Source: Macropodus opercularis
Lineage: Eukaryota; Chordata; Actinopteri; Anabantiformes; Osphronemidae
Length of the DNA: 64,000 nucleotides
Reading direction: 5' to 3'
Assembly (NCBI GenBank): GCA_030770545.1
Contig: JAUCMP010000028.1
Location: forward strand, 16,768,001 to 16,832,000
Shown: piece after piece, positions 60,918 to 64,000 of the stretch
How positions within the stretch are numbered: the first letter of the stretch is position 1
Layout of the letters: each line of letters starts with the position of its first letter
Notes under the pieces: model-generated
The model's input: only the letters and a program-made list of their open reading frames with translations
Database searches by the model: none
Told to the model about the DNA's origin: nothing
Program-made: the position numbers and the translations under genes

Positions 60918-62697
60918 GTGGAGGAGGCTAAGACGAGAAGGTGGAGGAGAAGGTGGAGGAGGCCAGGAGGAGAAGACGGAGGAGAAGGTGGAGGAGGCTA
61001 AGACGAGAAGGTGGAGGAGGCCAGTTGGAGAAGGTGGAGGAGAAGGTGGAGGAGGCTAAGACTAGAAGGTGGAGGAGGCCAGTTGGAGAAGGTGGAGGAG
61101 AAGGTGGAGGAGGCCAGGAGGAGAAGACAGAGGAGAAGGTGGAGGAGGCCAGGAGGAGAAGACAGAGGAGAAGGTGGAGGAGGCTAAGACGAGAAGGTGG
61201 AGGAGGCCAGTTGGAGAAGGTGGAGGAGAAGGTGGAGGAGGCTAAGACTAGAAGGTGGAGGAGGCCAGTTGGAGAAGGTGGAGGAGAAGGTGGAGGAGGC
61301 CAGGAGGAGAAGACAGAGGAGAAGGTGGAGGAGGCTAAGACGAGAAGGTGGAGGAGGCCAGTTGGAGAAGGTGGAGGAGAAGGTGGAGGAGGCTAAGACT
61401 AGAAGGTGGAGGAGGCCAGTTGGAGAAGGTGGAGGAGGCCAGGAGGAGAAGACGGAGGAGAAGGTGGAGGAGGCTAAGACTAGAAGGTGGAGGAGGCCAG
61501 TTGGAGAAGGTGGAGGAGAAGGTGGAGGAGGCTAAGACTAGAAGGTGGAGGAGGCCAGTTGGAGAAGGTGGAGGAGAAGGTGGAGGAGGCTAAGACTAGA
61601 AGGTGGAGGAGGCCAGTTGGAGAAGGTGGAGGAGGCCAGGAGGAGAAGACGGAGGAGAAGGTGGAGGAGGCTAAGACGAGAAGGTGGAGGAGGCCAGTTG
61701 GAGAAGGTGGAGGAGAAGGTGGAGGAGGCTAAGACTAGAAGGTGGAGGAGGCCAGTTGGAGAAGGTGGAGGAGGCCAGGAGGAGAAGACAGAGGAGAAGG
61801 TGGAGGAGGCTAAGACGAGAAGGTGGAGGAGGCCAGTTGGAGAAGGTGGAGGAGAAGGTGGAGGAGGCTAAGACTAGAAGGTGGAGGAGGCCAGTTGGAG
61901 AAGGTGGAGGAGAAGGTGGAGGAGGCCAGGAGGAGAAGACAGAGGAGAAGGTGGAGGAGGCTAAGACGAGAAGGTGGAGGAGGCCAGTTGGAGAAGGTGG
62001 AGGAGAAGGTGGAGGAGGCTAAGACTAGAAGGTGGAGGAGGCCAGTTGGAGAAGGTGGAGGAGGCCAGGAGGAGAAGACGGAGGAGAAGGTGGAGGAGGC
62101 TAAGACTAGAAGGTGGAGGAGGCCAGTTGGAGAAGGTGGAGGAGAAGGTGGAGGAGGCTAAGACTAGAAGGTGGAGGAGGCCAGTTGGAGAAGGTGGAGG
62201 AGAAGGTGGAGGAGGCTAAGACTAGAAGGTGGAGGAGGCCAGTTGGAGAAGGTGGAGGAGGCCAGGAGGAGAAGACGGAGGAGAAGGTGGAGGAGGCTAA
62301 GACGAGAAGGTGGAGGAGGCCAGTTGGAGAAGGTGGAGGAGAAGGTGGAGGAGGCTAAGACTAGAAGGTGGAGGAGGCCAGTTGGAGAAGGTGGAGGAGG
62401 CCAGGAGGAGAAGACAGAGGAGAAGGTGGAGGAGGCTAAGACGAGAAGGTGGAGGAGGCCAGTTGGAGAAGGTGGAGGAGAAGGTGGAGGAGGCTAAGAC
62501 TAGAAGGTGGAGGAGGCCAGTTGGAGAAGGTGGAGGAGAAGGTGGAGGAGGCCAGGAGGAGAAGACAGAGGAGAAGGTGGAGGAGGCTAAGACGAGAAGG
62601 TGGAGGAGGCCAGTTGGAGAAGGTGGAGGAGAAGGTGGAGGAGGCTAAGACTAGAAGGTGGAGGAGGCCAGTTGGAGAAGGTGGAGGAGGCCAGGAG
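60886..62697 (+). repeat. Purine-rich minisatellite with 626-bp higher-order repeat
   Basis: About 1.8 kb built from GGAGGAGAAGGTGGAGGAGG-type segments with the variants GCTAAGACTAGAAGG, GCTAAGACGAGAAGG, GCCAGTTGGAGAAGG and GCCAGGAGGAGAAGAC. Starts of the element GTGGAGGAGGCCAGTTGG occur at 61197, 61348, 61487, 61545, 61684, 61823, 61974, 62113, 62171, 62310 and 62449. The intervals (151, 139, 58, 139, 139) repeat exactly, giving a superperiod of 626 bp present about 2.4 times. The plus strand is almost all G and A, with scattered T and C. Open frames within it lack ATG and shift phase between units, so it is not coding. Confidence 0.95.
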
Positions 62698-64000
62698 GGA
62701 CTGAACTCCTGCGTCTCTCACAGACTTTGCCGTGTCTGCTGTGGATGTGGTGACCAGATGATAAGTAATGAAAATGAGAGAACTGCTTGATTTCCTGTCT
62801 CCATGAATAGACCTTCAGTAGCTGACGTGTATATTCAGGATGTAAACTCACTGGCTGCTTTTTTCCTTCATCTGAACGAGCCAATGCAAAGACTAATGTA
62901 CTGATCACAGTGTCACGCGTTGGCTTAACCACTGGCCATTAACCAGGGCTACGAGGTGACGCGGATCATAATCATCTTCTCTGATGCTGTGATTTCTCCT
63001 TTAGGCAGATCGACGTGTGCTTTATGGGCGACGCTGCAGATGCTGGCGACAGGCGTGAACTGCTCTGCTGTGGGTGTTAGACGTGGGGCTGGGGGAGAAC
63101 TGAGTCATCGGGAACGTATCTGCTAATTAAAGCCCAGCGAGCTCGGTTCTCATCAAGAGCTCGTGATGAATTGTTGCACAGACGCGTATCATCCTAACAC
63201 CAGTGCGATAACCGGTGACCTGTGCTGGAGAAGAGACGCGTCACACGTGTACATGTTGGTGAAACGAAGGACGACCTTCTGCCCGTTCAGCGTTCGTATT
63301 ACATCATCTCTCGTGACCTGTCCCGACCCGTCCGTCCAAAGGCAAAAGGTCGAGTTCACCTGTTCTTGCTTCCGTGTTGCTGGAACCAAAGGTTTCGACG
63401 CTAAGCACCCAGTGCTTTCCTGTTTTTGTTCTCCTGTCCAGTCTCATCAAAGAGCTGCTGCTAGATGCTAGTTGAAGTTGTTACCTGATTCCACAATGAC
63501 CACAAGTGAACCAAAGATCCATGTGGTCGTAGGCGGCGGCAGGCAGGAGGCCTGAGACGTCCGTGGCTTCGGTCCAACAGCTGGTTGAGATTAGCTGAAC
63601 TATCGCCTCAGCTTCCTTAGAATCCAGCACCTTTACTCTCCAGCGTCGCCTCCTCGCGTCCAGCGTTGGACCAGCTTCGTAATAGAGAGCAGAAGGAAGT
63701 AAAAGATGCCAATGACAACATGAGCTGAGCCTCGCAGCCTGCGAATTCTTGTAGAATTGTGTAATTTTGGCTGCAGTGTTTCTTATTATGAGGTGAAAGG
63801 TGTGGTTGCTCCTGCTCCCTCCAGGGGGCGCTGCCTGCCGGCTGACAGACTTACGTCCTGTCGGAGGGTAAGGACTTGACCAAACAGCAGAGAACTGTCT
63901 ACAGTAGGTCTCCACTGATAGAGACGCGTTCAAGTTCCCTCAGAGAATCAATATTTCTGTTCTGGGATGAGAAATTGGAGTCTGGGGGACATTTGTGTAT
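62698..64000. other. Right end of window, no gene seen
   Basis: No exon, RNA gene or mobile element recognised on either strand. Probably intron of the gene starting at 59487, but that is unproven. Confidence 0.45.

Noticed and set aside
60886..62697. CRISPR-like array
   Set aside because: There are no unique spacers; the units are interleaved variants of one minisatellite in a vertebrate genome.
60941..62790. Eleven Arg/Glu/Gly-rich open frames
   Set aside because: Translations of the minisatellite; they start at GTG, and unit lengths (58, 139, 151) are not multiples of three, so no frame is kept.

Overview
This window is vertebrate nuclear DNA, almost certainly from a teleost fish. The evidence is split genes with GT-AG introns, a fish-type Tc1/mariner remnant, a fish L2-type LINE fragment, CA microsatellites, and protein sequences that read as fish versions of three vertebrate genes. 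There are no bacterial features, no operons and no CRISPR array.

Layout, left to right. (1) 2227-2302 (minus) is coding exon 1 of kcnh2 (ERG1 potassium channel) under a CpG-rich promoter region (about 2.3-3.4 kb) that carries a 27-bp tandem duplication and a perfect 20-bp-arm inverted repeat. The rest of kcnh2 lies beyond the left edge. (2) 5838-49989 (minus) is an apparently complete sspo gene (SCO-spondin, the Reissner-fibre glycoprotein), which I resolve by hand into about 116 exons coding for roughly 5,700 residues. Order: signal peptide, EMI-like module, three VWD-C8-TIL assemblies, ten LDLRa repeats, a first TSP1/TIL group, a discoidin (F5/8C) domain, two LDLRa, a second discoidin domain, three LDLRa with Gly-Pro linkers, a long TSP1/TIL-VWC array (29 TSP1 in all by my count), and a C-terminal cystine knot. 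Its introns hold a Tc1 remnant, an L2 fragment and a hairpin-type MITE-like element. (3) 51496-54763 (plus) is a complete aoc1-like copper amine oxidase (diamine oxidase) in five coding exons, head-to-head with sspo across about 1.5 kb. (4) 59487-59634 (plus) is the first coding exon of a gene I do not recognise, behind a CCAAT/GC-box promoter. Its first intron contains a G-tract repeat, a possible second exon, and a 1.8-kb purine-rich minisatellite with a 626-bp higher-order period.

The genes are neighbours, not a pathway: kcnh2 is a membrane channel, sspo a secreted matrix protein, aoc1 a secreted enzyme. kcnh2 and AOC1 are also neighbours in human 7q36, so this is probably a conserved block with sspo between them. 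I found no undescribed system. The most unusual signals are the perfect palindrome upstream of kcnh2, the nested minisatellite, the duplicated discoidin domain and Gly-Pro linker repeats in sspo, a probable GC-AG intron, and the exon-length signatures left by module duplication. All exon boundaries were read by eye from splice consensus, reading phase and domain content.
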